Positions 57,341-64,000 of a stretch of DNA of 64,000 nucleotides are shown here, one piece after another (positions within the stretch are counted from its first letter, which is position 1; every line of letters begins with the position of its first letter). The translations under genes and the position numbers were made by a program. Origin of the DNA: Pseudomonas sp. JM0905a (GTDB lineage: Bacteria > Pseudomonadota > Gammaproteobacteria > Pseudomonadales > Pseudomonadaceae); NCBI RefSeq assembly GCF_014700075.1, contig NZ_JACXBU010000006.1, positions 310,001 to 374,000 of the forward strand. Reading direction: 5' to 3'. The notes beneath the pieces were generated by a model. That model was not told the DNA's origin, ran no database searches, and saw nothing but the letters and a program-made list of their open reading frames with translations.

Positions 57341-57358
57341 GAAAACACGGAGCACCTC

Positions 57359-58699
57359 ATGAGCAGAAAGTATTTTGGCACCGACGGTATTCGCGGGCGT
57401 GTCGGGCAGTTCCCGATTACTCCGGATTTCATGCTCAAGCTCGGTTGGGCTGCCGGCATGGCGTTCCGTAAGCAGGGCAAGAGCCGCATCCTGATTGGCA
57501 AGGACACGCGCATTTCCGGATACATGTTCGAGTCGGCCCTCGAAGCCGGCCTTCTGGCTGCCGGCGCCGACGTGATGCTGCTCGGCCCCATGCCGACTCC
57601 GGCCATCGCCTATCTCACCCGTACTTTCCTGGCGGATGCCGGCATCGTGATCAGTGCTTCGCACAATCCGCACCATGACAACGGCATCAAGTTCTTCTCC
57701 GGCAAGGGCACCAAGCTCTCGGATGAAGTGGAACTGATGATCGAGGAGCTGCTTGATCAACCGATGACCGTGGTGGAGTCGGAGCAGCTCGGCAAGGTGA
57801 CTCGCATCAACGACGCTGCGGGGCGCTACATCGAGTTCTGCAAGAGCACCACGCCCATCAGCACCGACTTTGCCGGTCTCAAGCTGGTAATCGATTGCGC
57901 CCATGGCGCCACTTACAAGGTCGCTCCCAGCGTGTTTCGTGAACTGGGCGCGCAGGTGCATGTGCTGGCGAACCAGCCCAATGGTCTCAACATCAACGAT
58001 GATTGTGGTTCGACCCACATGGGGAGGCTGCAGGCTTCAGTGGTCGAGCAGAATGCCGACATCGGCATCGCATTCGATGGCGACGGTGACCGTGTGCTGA
58101 TGGTTGATCATACCGGCACCGTGGTCGATGGCGACGAGCTGATCTACCTGATCGCCCGCGACCTGCATCGCCGCGACAAGCTGCAGGGCGGCGTAGTCGG
58201 TACCCTGATGAGCAATCTCGGCATGGAGCTGGCGCTGAAGGACCTCGGCATTCCGTTCATTCGTGCGAAGGTCGGTGACCGCTATGTAATGAGTGAGCTG
58301 CAGTCCAATGGTTGGACCCTGGGCGGCGAAAACTCCGGCCATATCGTTTGCAGTCACTTCACCACCACCGGCGATGCCATCGTCTCCGCCTTGCAGGTAT
58401 TACTCGCGCTGCAACGAAGCGGCCAGTCGCTGGCAGAAGCGCGCCAGGGCATGCGCAAGTGCCCGCAGGTCCTGATCAATGTGCGCTTTGCCGGCAATGG
58501 TGTCGACCCGGTCAAACACCCGGCGGTGCAGGACGCATGCGCTCGCGTCACTGAACAGATGGCCGGTCGCGGTCGTGTCCTGCTGCGCAAGTCCGGCACC
58601 GAGCCGCTTGTGCGAGTGATGGTCGAAGGCGACGACGAAAAGCTGGTGCGCGGCTATGCCGAAGAGCTGGCGAAAGTCGTAACTGAGGTATGTGCTTGA
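57359..58699 (+). CDS. glmM: phosphoglucosamine mutase
   Basis: A 446-residue enzyme that converts glucosamine 6-phosphate to glucosamine 1-phosphate for peptidoglycan and lipopolysaccharide. The active-site phosphoserine loop is [20 protein letters not shown] near residue 102. The Mg site is [13 protein letters not shown] near 240, and the sugar-binding [20 protein letters not shown] and [17 protein letters not shown] loops are present. It shares the ftsH-folP-glmM operon order known in E. coli and Pseudomonas. A promoter for tpiA follows. Confidence 0.98.
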   Translation: MSRKYFGTDGIRGRVGQFPITPDFMLKLGWAAGMAFRKQGKSRILIGKDTRISGYMFESALEAGLLAAGADVMLLGPMPTPAIAYLTRTFLADAGIVISASHNPHHDNGIKFFSGKGTKLSDEVELMIEELLDQPMTVVESEQLGKVTRINDAAGRYIEFCKSTTPISTDFAGLKLVIDCAHGATYKVAPSVFRELGAQVHVLANQPNGLNINDDCGSTHMGRLQASVVEQNADIGIAFDGDGDRVLMVDHTGTVVDGDELIYLIARDLHRRDKLQGGVVGTLMSNLGMELALKDLGIPFIRAKVGDRYVMSELQSNGWTLGGENSGHIVCSHFTTTGDAIVSALQVLLALQRSGQSLAEARQGMRKCPQVLINVRFAGNGVDPVKHPAVQDACARVTEQMAGRGRVLLRKSGTEPLVRVMVEGDDEKLVRGYAEELAKVVTEVCA

Positions 58700-58705
58700 T
58701 TTCTC

Positions 58706-58734
58706 TTGCTAGTTGGAAATCTCTTGGGTAACAT
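58706..58734 (+). promoter_or_regulatory. possible sigma-70 promoter of tpiA
   Basis: TTGCTA (58706-58711), a 17-bp spacer and TAACAT (58729-58734), ending 31 nt before the tpiA start. The fit to TTGACA/TATAAT is moderate. Confidence 0.4.
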
Positions 58735-58764
58735 CTGCGCCCACTTTGATCGACGAGATAAAGC

Positions 58765-59520
58765 ATGCGCCGACCTCTGGTAGCCGGTAACTGGAAAATG
58801 CACGGTACCCGCGCCAGCGTCGCAGAGCTGATCAAAGGCTTGCGCCAATTGGCCTTGCCTGCTGGTGTCGAAGTCGCGGTGATGCCGCCCTGTCTGTACA
58901 TCAATCAGGTCATTCAAGGCCTGGACGGCAAGTCGATTGTCGTGGGTGCGCAGAATTGTGCGGTAGAGCCGGTGCAGGGAGCCCTCACCGGAGAGATCGC
59001 GGCAAGCCAGTTGGCAGACGTAGGTTGCAACCTGGTTTTGGTCGGTCATTCGGAGCGTCGCCTGATTCTGGGCGAAAGCGACGAGGTCGTGAGTCGCAAG
59101 TTCGCTGCTGCTCAATCCTGTGGTCTGGTTCCGGTGCTGTGCGTCGGCGAGACCCGGGAACAGCGCGAAGCCGGCAAGACGCTCGAGGTTGTTGGGCGTC
59201 AGCTGGGTAGCGTGATCGAAGAGCTTGGTGTGGGCGCATTTGCGCGGGCGGTAATTGCCTATGAGCCGGTTTGGGCGATAGGTACGGGGCTGACGGCCTC
59301 GCCGCAGCAGGCGCAAGAGGTTCACGCGGCGATTCGCTCGCAGCTGTCGGCGGAGAATGCCGAAGTTGCTCGTGGCGTACGGATTCTGTACGGCGGCAGT
59401 GTGAAGGCGGCCAGCGCAGCCGACTTGTTCGGCATGCCGGATATCGATGGGGGGCTCGTTGGTGGCGCCTCCCTGAATGCGGATGAGTTCGGTGCGATCT
59501 GTCGCGCCGCAGGAAGCTGA
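58765..59520 (+). CDS. tpiA: triose-phosphate isomerase
   Basis: A 251-residue glycolytic enzyme interconverting dihydroxyacetone phosphate and glyceraldehyde 3-phosphate. It begins [20 protein letters not shown]. The catalytic residues are visible: Lys in AGNWKMH, His in [17 protein letters not shown] near residue 97, Glu in [20 protein letters not shown] near 168, plus the phosphate loop [16 protein letters not shown] near 210. The length is usual. It is followed by secG after 4 nt, so the two are co-translated. Confidence 0.98.
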   Translation: MRRPLVAGNWKMHGTRASVAELIKGLRQLALPAGVEVAVMPPCLYINQVIQGLDGKSIVVGAQNCAVEPVQGALTGEIAASQLADVGCNLVLVGHSERRLILGESDEVVSRKFAAAQSCGLVPVLCVGETREQREAGKTLEVVGRQLGSVIEELGVGAFARAVIAYEPVWAIGTGLTASPQQAQEVHAAIRSQLSAENAEVARGVRILYGGSVKAASAADLFGMPDIDGGLVGGASLNADEFGAICRAAGS

Positions 59521-59524
59521 CAAG

Positions 59525-59908
59525 ATGCTGGAAACTGTCGTTATTGTGGTGCACTTGCTGGTCGCTCTGGGCGTTGTAGGCCTTGTGCTGGTTCAGCAGG
59601 GCAAGGGCGCAGATGCTGGTGCCTCGTTCGGTGCTGGTGCTTCGGCAACCGTTTTCGGAAGCCAAGGTTCCGCTACCTTTCTGAGTCGTTTTACTGGTAT
59701 ACTCGCCGCGGTTTTTTTCATTACCAGCCTGGGTTTAGCGTTCTTCGCTAAAGAAAAGGCTGAGGCGCTGAGCAACGTAGGTCTGCCGGATCCGGCGGCT
59801 CTCGAGGTTCAACCCGCCAAGCCGGCAGCTGACGATGTGCCGGTGCTCGAAGAGCAGAAGCCAGCCACCCAGTCGGGTGATGTGCCTCAGGCTCCGGAGC
59901 AGAAGTAA
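59525..59908 (+). CDS. secG: preprotein translocase subunit SecG
   Basis: A 127-residue inner-membrane protein of the SecYEG channel. Two hydrophobic helices ([40 protein letters not shown]) flank the conserved cytoplasmic loop [24 protein letters not shown] (broken: [15 protein letters not shown]). The acidic, Pro/Ala-rich tail is longer than in E. coli but usual for Pseudomonas. AGGAAG before ATG 59525 overlaps the tpiA end. The tRNA-Leu gene follows after 10 nt, probably on the same transcript. Confidence 0.96.
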   Translation: MLETVVIVVHLLVALGVVGLVLVQQGKGADAGASFGAGASATVFGSQGSATFLSRFTGILAAVFFITSLGLAFFAKEKAEALSNVGLPDPAALEVQPAKPAADDVPVLEEQKPATQSGDVPQAPEQK

Positions 59909-59918
59909 GGCAAGTTTT

Positions 59919-60004
59919 GCCGAGGTGGTGGAATTGGTAGACACGCTACCTTGAGGTGGTAGTGGCCATAGGCTGTAGGGGTTCGAGTCCCCTCCTCGGT
60001 ACCA
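59919..60004 (+). tRNA. leuT: tRNA-Leu (anticodon GAG)
   Basis: An 86-nt class II tRNA. The acceptor stem GCCGAGG/CCTCGGT, D-loop with AATTGGTAGAC, anticodon stem-loop CTACC-TTGAGGT-GGTAG (GAG), a variable arm of the long type, T-loop GGTTCGAGTCC and an encoded CCA are visible. It decodes CUC and CUU. The symbol is provisional. Confidence 0.95.
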
Positions 60005-60014
60005 TATAAAGAGA

Positions 60015-60040
60015 GGCCCGCAGAGATGCGGGCTTTCTTC
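60015..60040 (+). terminator. terminator of the secG-tRNA-Leu transcript
   Basis: GCCCGCA-GAGA-TGCGGGC (60016-60033) followed by TTTCTTCTTC. Confidence 0.85.
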
Positions 60041-60056
60041 TTCGCGGGATGTTCGG

Positions 60057-60085
60057 TTGACCATGCAAGGTGCTGGCCGTATAAT
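60057..60085 (+). promoter_or_regulatory. strong sigma-70 promoter of tRNA-fMet
   Basis: TTGACC (60057-60062), a 17-bp spacer and a perfect TATAAT (60080-60085), 16 nt before the tRNA. A C-rich stretch after the -10 could act as a discriminator. Confidence 0.85.
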
Positions 60086-60101
60086 CTCGCACCAGCTTTG
60101 A

Positions 60102-60178
<77 letters not shown>

Positions 60179-60187
60179 GTAGTCGCG

Positions 60188-60210
60188 AAGCCCCTTTTTA
60201 GGGGCTTTTT
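60188..60210 (+). terminator. terminator after tRNA-fMet
   Basis: AAGCCCC (60188-60194) pairs with GGGGCTT (60201-60207), followed by TTTTT before rimP. Confidence 0.85.
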
Positions 60211-60308
60211 GCTAGCTGGACAGTTGGCCTCCGATCAATGATCAGGTGGTTTGAAGGGATGGGCGTTTCGCCCATTTTTTATTTGCACAGCATGCGAGAG
60301 GCGATCAG

Positions 60309-60767
60309 GTGTCGAGCAAGCTAGAACAGTTGCAGGCCTTGTTGGCCCCGGTAGTCGAAGCGCTCGGTTATCAGTGCTGGGGCATCGAGTTCCTGTCTCA
60401 AGGGCGGCATTCGCTGCTGCGGATCTACATCGATCACGAAAACGGCATCCTGGTAGACGACTGCGAGAAAGTCAGCCGTCAGATCAGCGGTGTGCTCGAT
60501 GTCGAGGACCCGATCAGCAGCGAGTACACCCTCGAAGTATCGTCGCCAGGTATGGATCGTCCGCTGTTCACCCTTGAACAGTTCACGGCCCACGCTGGTG
60601 AACTGGTCAAGATCAAGCTGCGTTCGCCCTTCGAAGGACGACGCAATTTTCAGGGGCTTCTCCGCGGGGTGGAGGAGCAGGACGTGGTGGTTCTCATCGA
60701 AGACCGCGAGTTCCTCCTGCCGATCGAACTGATCGACAAGGCCAACATCATTCCCCGTTTTGACTGA
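60309..60767 (+). CDS. rimP: ribosome maturation factor RimP
   Basis: A 152-residue factor for 30S subunit assembly. [80 protein letters not shown] and the C-terminal SH3-like domain ([20 protein letters not shown]) match the family. The start is a GTG at 60309 with GAGG upstream; this is also the start in relatives. First gene of the rimP-nusA-infB operon, whose promoter should lie in the 100 nt after the tRNA-fMet terminator. Gap to nusA is 47 nt. Confidence 0.96.
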   Translation: MSSKLEQLQALLAPVVEALGYQCWGIEFLSQGRHSLLRIYIDHENGILVDDCEKVSRQISGVLDVEDPISSEYTLEVSSPGMDRPLFTLEQFTAHAGELVKIKLRSPFEGRRNFQGLLRGVEEQDVVVLIEDREFLLPIELIDKANIIPRFD

Positions 60768-60814
60768 GACGCGGATCCCGCGGATCCAATGGATTGCGAA
60801 AGGCGAGGCGTACG

Positions 60815-62296
60815 ATGAGCAAAGAAGTACTGCTGGTTGTTGAGTCGGTATCCAACGAAAAAGGTGTACCGGCCGGCGTGATTTTCGAGGCGCTGGAGCT
60901 GGCCCTGGCCACTGCTACCAAGAAGCGTTACGAGGACGAGGTCGACCTGCGTGTGTCGATCAATCGTCAGAGCGGTAACTACGACACCTTCCGTCGCTGG
61001 ACTGTGGTCGAGGAAACTGATTTCGAGGATCCGGCTATCCAGCTGACCCTGGATCAGGCCCAGGAGCGCGATGAGAAAGCCAAGATCGGCGACATCATCG
61101 AAGAGAAGATCGAGTCCATCGAGTTCGGTCGCATCGCTGCCCAGACTGCCAAGCAGGTCATCGTGCAGAAAGTGCGCGAAGCCGAGCGCGCGCAGGTTGT
61201 CGAAGCCTACCGCGAGAAGCTGGGCGACATCATTTCCGGCACCGTGAAGAAGGTCACCCGTGATAACGTGATCGTCGACCTCGGCAACAACGCTGAAGCG
61301 CTGCTGGCCCGCGAGGACATCATCGCCCGCGAGACCTTCCGCGTCGGCGCCCGCGTTCGTGCCCTGCTGAAGGAAATCCGCACTGAGAACCGTGGCCCGC
61401 AGCTGATTCTGTCGCGCACCGCGCCGCAGATGCTGATCGAACTGTTCCGTATCGAAGTGCCGGAAATCGCCGAAGAGCTGATCGAAGTGATGGCGGCTTC
61501 CCGTGATCCGGGTTCCCGCGCCAAGATCGCCGTGCGCTCCAAGGACAAGCGTATCGACCCGCAGGGCGCCTGCATCGGTATGCGCGGTTCCCGCGTCCAG
61601 GCCGTATCCGGCGAACTGGGTGGCGAGCGCGTCGATATCGTCCTGTGGGACGACAACCCTGCGCAGTTCGTGATCAACGCCATGGCTCCGGCCGAAGTGG
61701 TGGCGATCATCGTCGACGAAGATGCCCATGCAATGGACATCGCCGTTGCCGAAGACAACCTGGCCCAGGCCATCGGCCGTGGCGGCCAGAACGTGCGCCT
61801 GGCCAGCCAGCTTACCGGCTGGACCCTGAACGTGATGACCGAAGCGGACATCCAGGCCAAGCAGCAAGCCGAAACCGGCGACATCCTGCGTGCCTTCGTC
61901 GAAGAACTGGAAGTGGACGAAGAGCTGGCTCAGGTACTGGTGGAAGAAGGTTTCACCAGCCTGGAAGAAATCGCCTACGTACCCATGGAAGAAATGCTCA
62001 GCATCGACGGCTTCGACGAGGACATCGTCAACGAGCTGCGTGCTCGTGCGAAGGACCGCCTGCTGACCAAGGCCATCGCGACCGAAGAGAAGCTGGCGGA
62101 TGCCCAGCCTGCCGAAGACCTGCTTTCTCTGGAAGGCATGGACAAGGATCTGGCTGTTGAACTCGCCGTACGTGGCGTTATTAACCGCGAAGACCTAGCC
62201 GAGCAGTCGATTGATGACCTGCTCGACATCGACGGCATGGACGAAGAGCGTGCCGGCAAGCTGATCATGGCCGCCCGAGCCCACTGGTTCGAGTAA
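60815..62296 (+). CDS. nusA: transcription termination/antitermination protein NusA
   Basis: A 493-residue RNA polymerase-binding factor controlling pausing, termination and antitermination. The N-terminal domain ([20 protein letters not shown]) is followed by S1 ([20 protein letters not shown]), KH1 and KH2 ([40 protein letters not shown]) domains. Two acidic C-terminal repeats follow, as in E. coli ([40 protein letters not shown]). ATG 60815 has GAGG 7 nt before it; an in-frame start at 60794 lacks one. Gap to infB is 25 nt. Confidence 0.97.
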   Translation: MSKEVLLVVESVSNEKGVPAGVIFEALELALATATKKRYEDEVDLRVSINRQSGNYDTFRRWTVVEETDFEDPAIQLTLDQAQERDEKAKIGDIIEEKIESIEFGRIAAQTAKQVIVQKVREAERAQVVEAYREKLGDIISGTVKKVTRDNVIVDLGNNAEALLAREDIIARETFRVGARVRALLKEIRTENRGPQLILSRTAPQMLIELFRIEVPEIAEELIEVMAASRDPGSRAKIAVRSKDKRIDPQGACIGMRGSRVQAVSGELGGERVDIVLWDDNPAQFVINAMAPAEVVAIIVDEDAHAMDIAVAEDNLAQAIGRGGQNVRLASQLTGWTLNVMTEADIQAKQQAETGDILRAFVEELEVDEELAQVLVEEGFTSLEEIAYVPMEEMLSIDGFDEDIVNELRARAKDRLLTKAIATEEKLADAQPAEDLLSLEGMDKDLAVELAVRGVINREDLAEQSIDDLLDIDGMDEERAGKLIMAARAHWFE

Positions 62297-62321
62297 GTTT
62301 CGCGGCCTAGGAGAGAAGTGC

Positions 62322-64000
62322 ATGACGCAAGTCACGGTGAAAGAACTGGCCCAAGTGGTCGATACACCGGTGGAGCGCCTGCTGCTGCAGATGCGCGAGG
62401 CGGGATTGCCGCACACCAGCGCCGAGCAGGTTGTAACCGACAATGAGAAGCAGGCCCTGCTGGCCCATCTCAAGAGCAGCCATGGCGAACGCCTGGAAGA
62501 GCCGCGCAAGATTACCCTGCAGCGCAAAACCACTACCACGTTGAAGGTTGCGGGTAGCAAGACCATCAACGTCGAAGTGCGCAAGAAGAAGACCTACGTC
62601 AAGCGCAGCCCTGACGAGATCGAAGCTGAGCGCCAGCGCGAACTCGAAGAGCAGCGCGTTGCGGAGGAAGCCGCTCGCCTGAAGGTCGAGGAAGAAGCCC
62701 GTCAGCGCGCCGAAGAGGCCGCTCGCCGTGAAGCTGAAGCTCGCGCCAAGGAAGCTGCGCAAACCGCTACGGTCAATGCCGCTCCGGCCGTCGAGCCTGC
62801 TGCTGCCGCTCCTGTTGCTACCGCTGCCACCGCCGCTCCGGCTGCTGGTGCAGCCGCCGGTGCCGCAGCTGCTGGCGTCGAGCGCAAGAAAGAGGAAGTG
62901 CGTCGCCCCGAGCGCGCTCGCGACGAAGACGATCGCCGCGACCGCAAGCATGCGCAGCACCGTCCTTCGCTCAAGGAAAAAGAAAAGGCTCCTGCCCCCC
63001 GCGTTGCCCCGCGCAGCACGGAAGAGGAAAGCGATTCCTTCGGTCGTCGTGGCGGTCGTGGCGGCAAGTCCAAGCTGAAGAAGCGTAACCAGCACGGGTT
63101 CCAGAGCCCGACAGGACCTATCGTGCGTGAAGTCAGCATTGGCGAGACCATCACTGTGGCCGAACTGGCCGCCCAGATGTCCGTCAAGGGTGCAGAAGTC
63201 GTCAAGTTCATGTTCAAGATGGGCACCCCGGTGACCATCAACCAGGTGCTCGATCGTGAGACCGCCCAACTGATCGCCGAAGAACTCGGCCACAAGGTCA
63301 AGCTGGTCAACGAGAACGCCCTGGAAGAGCAACTGGCCGAATCCCTGAAGTTCGAAGGCGAGGCCCTGACTCGTGCGCCGGTAGTGACCGTAATGGGTCA
63401 CGTCGACCACGGTAAGACCTCTCTGCTCGACTACATCCGCCGTACCAAGGTGGCCAGCGGTGAAGCGGGTGGCATCACCCAGCACATCGGTGCCTACCAC
63501 GTGGAAACCGATCGCGGCATGGTGACCTTCCTGGACACCCCCGGTCACGCGGCGTTCACCGCCATGCGTGCTCGTGGTGCCAAGGCCACTGACATCGTCA
63601 TCCTGGTGGTGGCGGCCGATGACGGCGTGATGCCGCAGACCGTGGAAGCTGTGCAGCACGCGAAAGCGGCTGGCGTTCCGATCGTGGTCGCGGTCAACAA
63701 GATGGACAAGCCCGAAGCCAACCCGGACAACATCAAGAACGGCCTGGCCGCTCTGGATGTGATCCCGGAAGAGTGGGGCGGCGATACCCAGTTCGTACCT
63801 GTGTCGGCCAAGGCCGGTACCGGTGTCGACGAACTGCTCGAAGCCGTTCTGCTGCAGGCTGAAGTTCTGGAACTCACTGCTACCCCGTCGGCCCCTGGCC
63901 GTGGTGTCGTGGTCGAGTCCCGTCTGGACAAGGGCCGTGGTCCGGTCGCTACCGTGCTGGTACAGGACGGTACCCTGCGTCAGGGCGACATGGTCCTCTG
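62322..64000 (+). CDS. infB: translation initiation factor IF-2, partial
   Basis: The gene runs from ATG 62322 to the window edge (559 complete codons) without a stop; the rest is missing. The N-terminal IF2-N domain ([20 protein letters not shown]) is followed by a long charged and Ala-rich linker (about residues 90-270; [20 protein letters not shown]). The second IF2-N motif is near 275. The GTPase domain then starts: G1 [13 protein letters not shown] near residue 359, G2 [13 protein letters not shown]3 DTPGHAAF, G4 NKMDKPEAN. It delivers fMet-tRNA to the 30S subunit. GGAGAG is 9 nt before the ATG. Last visible gene of rimP-nusA-infB. Confidence 0.97.
   Translation, partial: MTQVTVKELAQVVDTPVERLLLQMREAGLPHTSAEQVVTDNEKQALLAHLKSSHGERLEEPRKITLQRKTTTTLKVAGSKTINVEVRKKKTYVKRSPDEIEAERQRELEEQRVAEEAARLKVEEEARQRAEEAARREAEARAKEAAQTATVNAAPAVEPAAAAPVATAATAAPAAGAAAGAAAAGVERKKEEVRRPERARDEDDRRDRKHAQHRPSLKEKEKAPAPRVAPRSTEEESDSFGRRGGRGGKSKLKKRNQHGFQSPTGPIVREVSIGETITVAELAAQMSVKGAEVVKFMFKMGTPVTINQVLDRETAQLIAEELGHKVKLVNENALEEQLAESLKFEGEALTRAPVVTVMGHVDHGKTSLLDYIRRTKVASGEAGGITQHIGAYHVETDRGMVTFLDTPGHAAFTAMRARGAKATDIVILVVAADDGVMPQTVEAVQHAKAAGVPIVVAVNKMDKPEANPDNIKNGLAALDVIPEEWGGDTQFVPVSAKAGTGVDELLEAVLLQAEVLELTATPSAPGRGVVVESRLDKGRGPVATVLVQDGTLRQGDMVL

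Overview
The window is chromosomal DNA from a high-GC pseudomonad. The main evidence is the right half (about 31.1-64 kb), where the order lldE-lldD-lldP / lldR / smpB / ratA-rnfH / bamE / fur / recN / grpE-dnaK-dnaJ-dapB-carA-(LysE)-carB-greA-yhbY-rlmE-ftsH-folP-glmM-tpiA-secG-tRNA-Leu-tRNA-fMet-rimP-nusA-infB follows, from memory, the PA4772-PA4744 stretch of Pseudomonas aeruginosa. The left 31 kb is a mosaic of accessory and lineage-specific blocks. I infer genus Pseudomonas in the broad sense (P. aeruginosa/P. resinovorans type) and cannot name the species.

Layout. 1-263: N-terminus of a repeat-rich secreted adhesin, cut by the window edge. 480-839: small zinc-ribbon membrane protein. 1.08-6.57 kb: polar amino acid ABC transporter (binding protein, two permeases, ATPase) with an AstE/aspartoacylase-family deacylase inside the operon and an RpiR/SIS regulator downstream. 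The operon has two identical-format palindromes and a hairpin-rich leader. 6.8-15.9 kb: recC-recB-recD with ATGA overlaps. 15.9-26.7 kb: a catabolic block. pchACXF converts p-cresol to 4-hydroxybenzoate, an XylR/DmpR-type sigma-54 activator and an SphA-type outer-membrane barrel sit beside it, and pobR/pobA carry 4-hydroxybenzoate to protocatechuate, followed by a tatA-like gene. 26.8-27.2 kb: tmRNA (ssrA). 27.3-30.9 kb: a hybrid sensor kinase and two small related periplasmic proteins.

How the genes work together. In the catabolic block PchF (flavoprotein) and PchC (cytochrome c) form p-cresol methylhydroxylase, PchA oxidises the aldehyde and PobA hydroxylates the acid. Two promoters, ahead of pchA and ahead of the barrel gene, share the same unusual -24/-12 type sequence, so both are probably switched on by the linked activator. 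PchX carries a twin-arginine signal, PchF has no signal peptide, and a TatA homologue ends the block; this suggests Tat-dependent export of PchF with PchX. In the lactate block LldR controls lldPDE through a palindrome upstream of lldP. In the core block heat-shock-type promoters precede grpE and dnaK, a LexA box precedes recN, and the last third holds carbamoyl-phosphate synthesis, RNA and ribosome maturation, FtsH, cell-wall precursor and translation genes.

The most useful leads are the matched sigma-54-like promoters, the PchX/PchF/TatA export idea, and the transporter-deacylase operon with its paired operators and possible attenuator. No CRISPR array, insertion sequence or prophage was seen.
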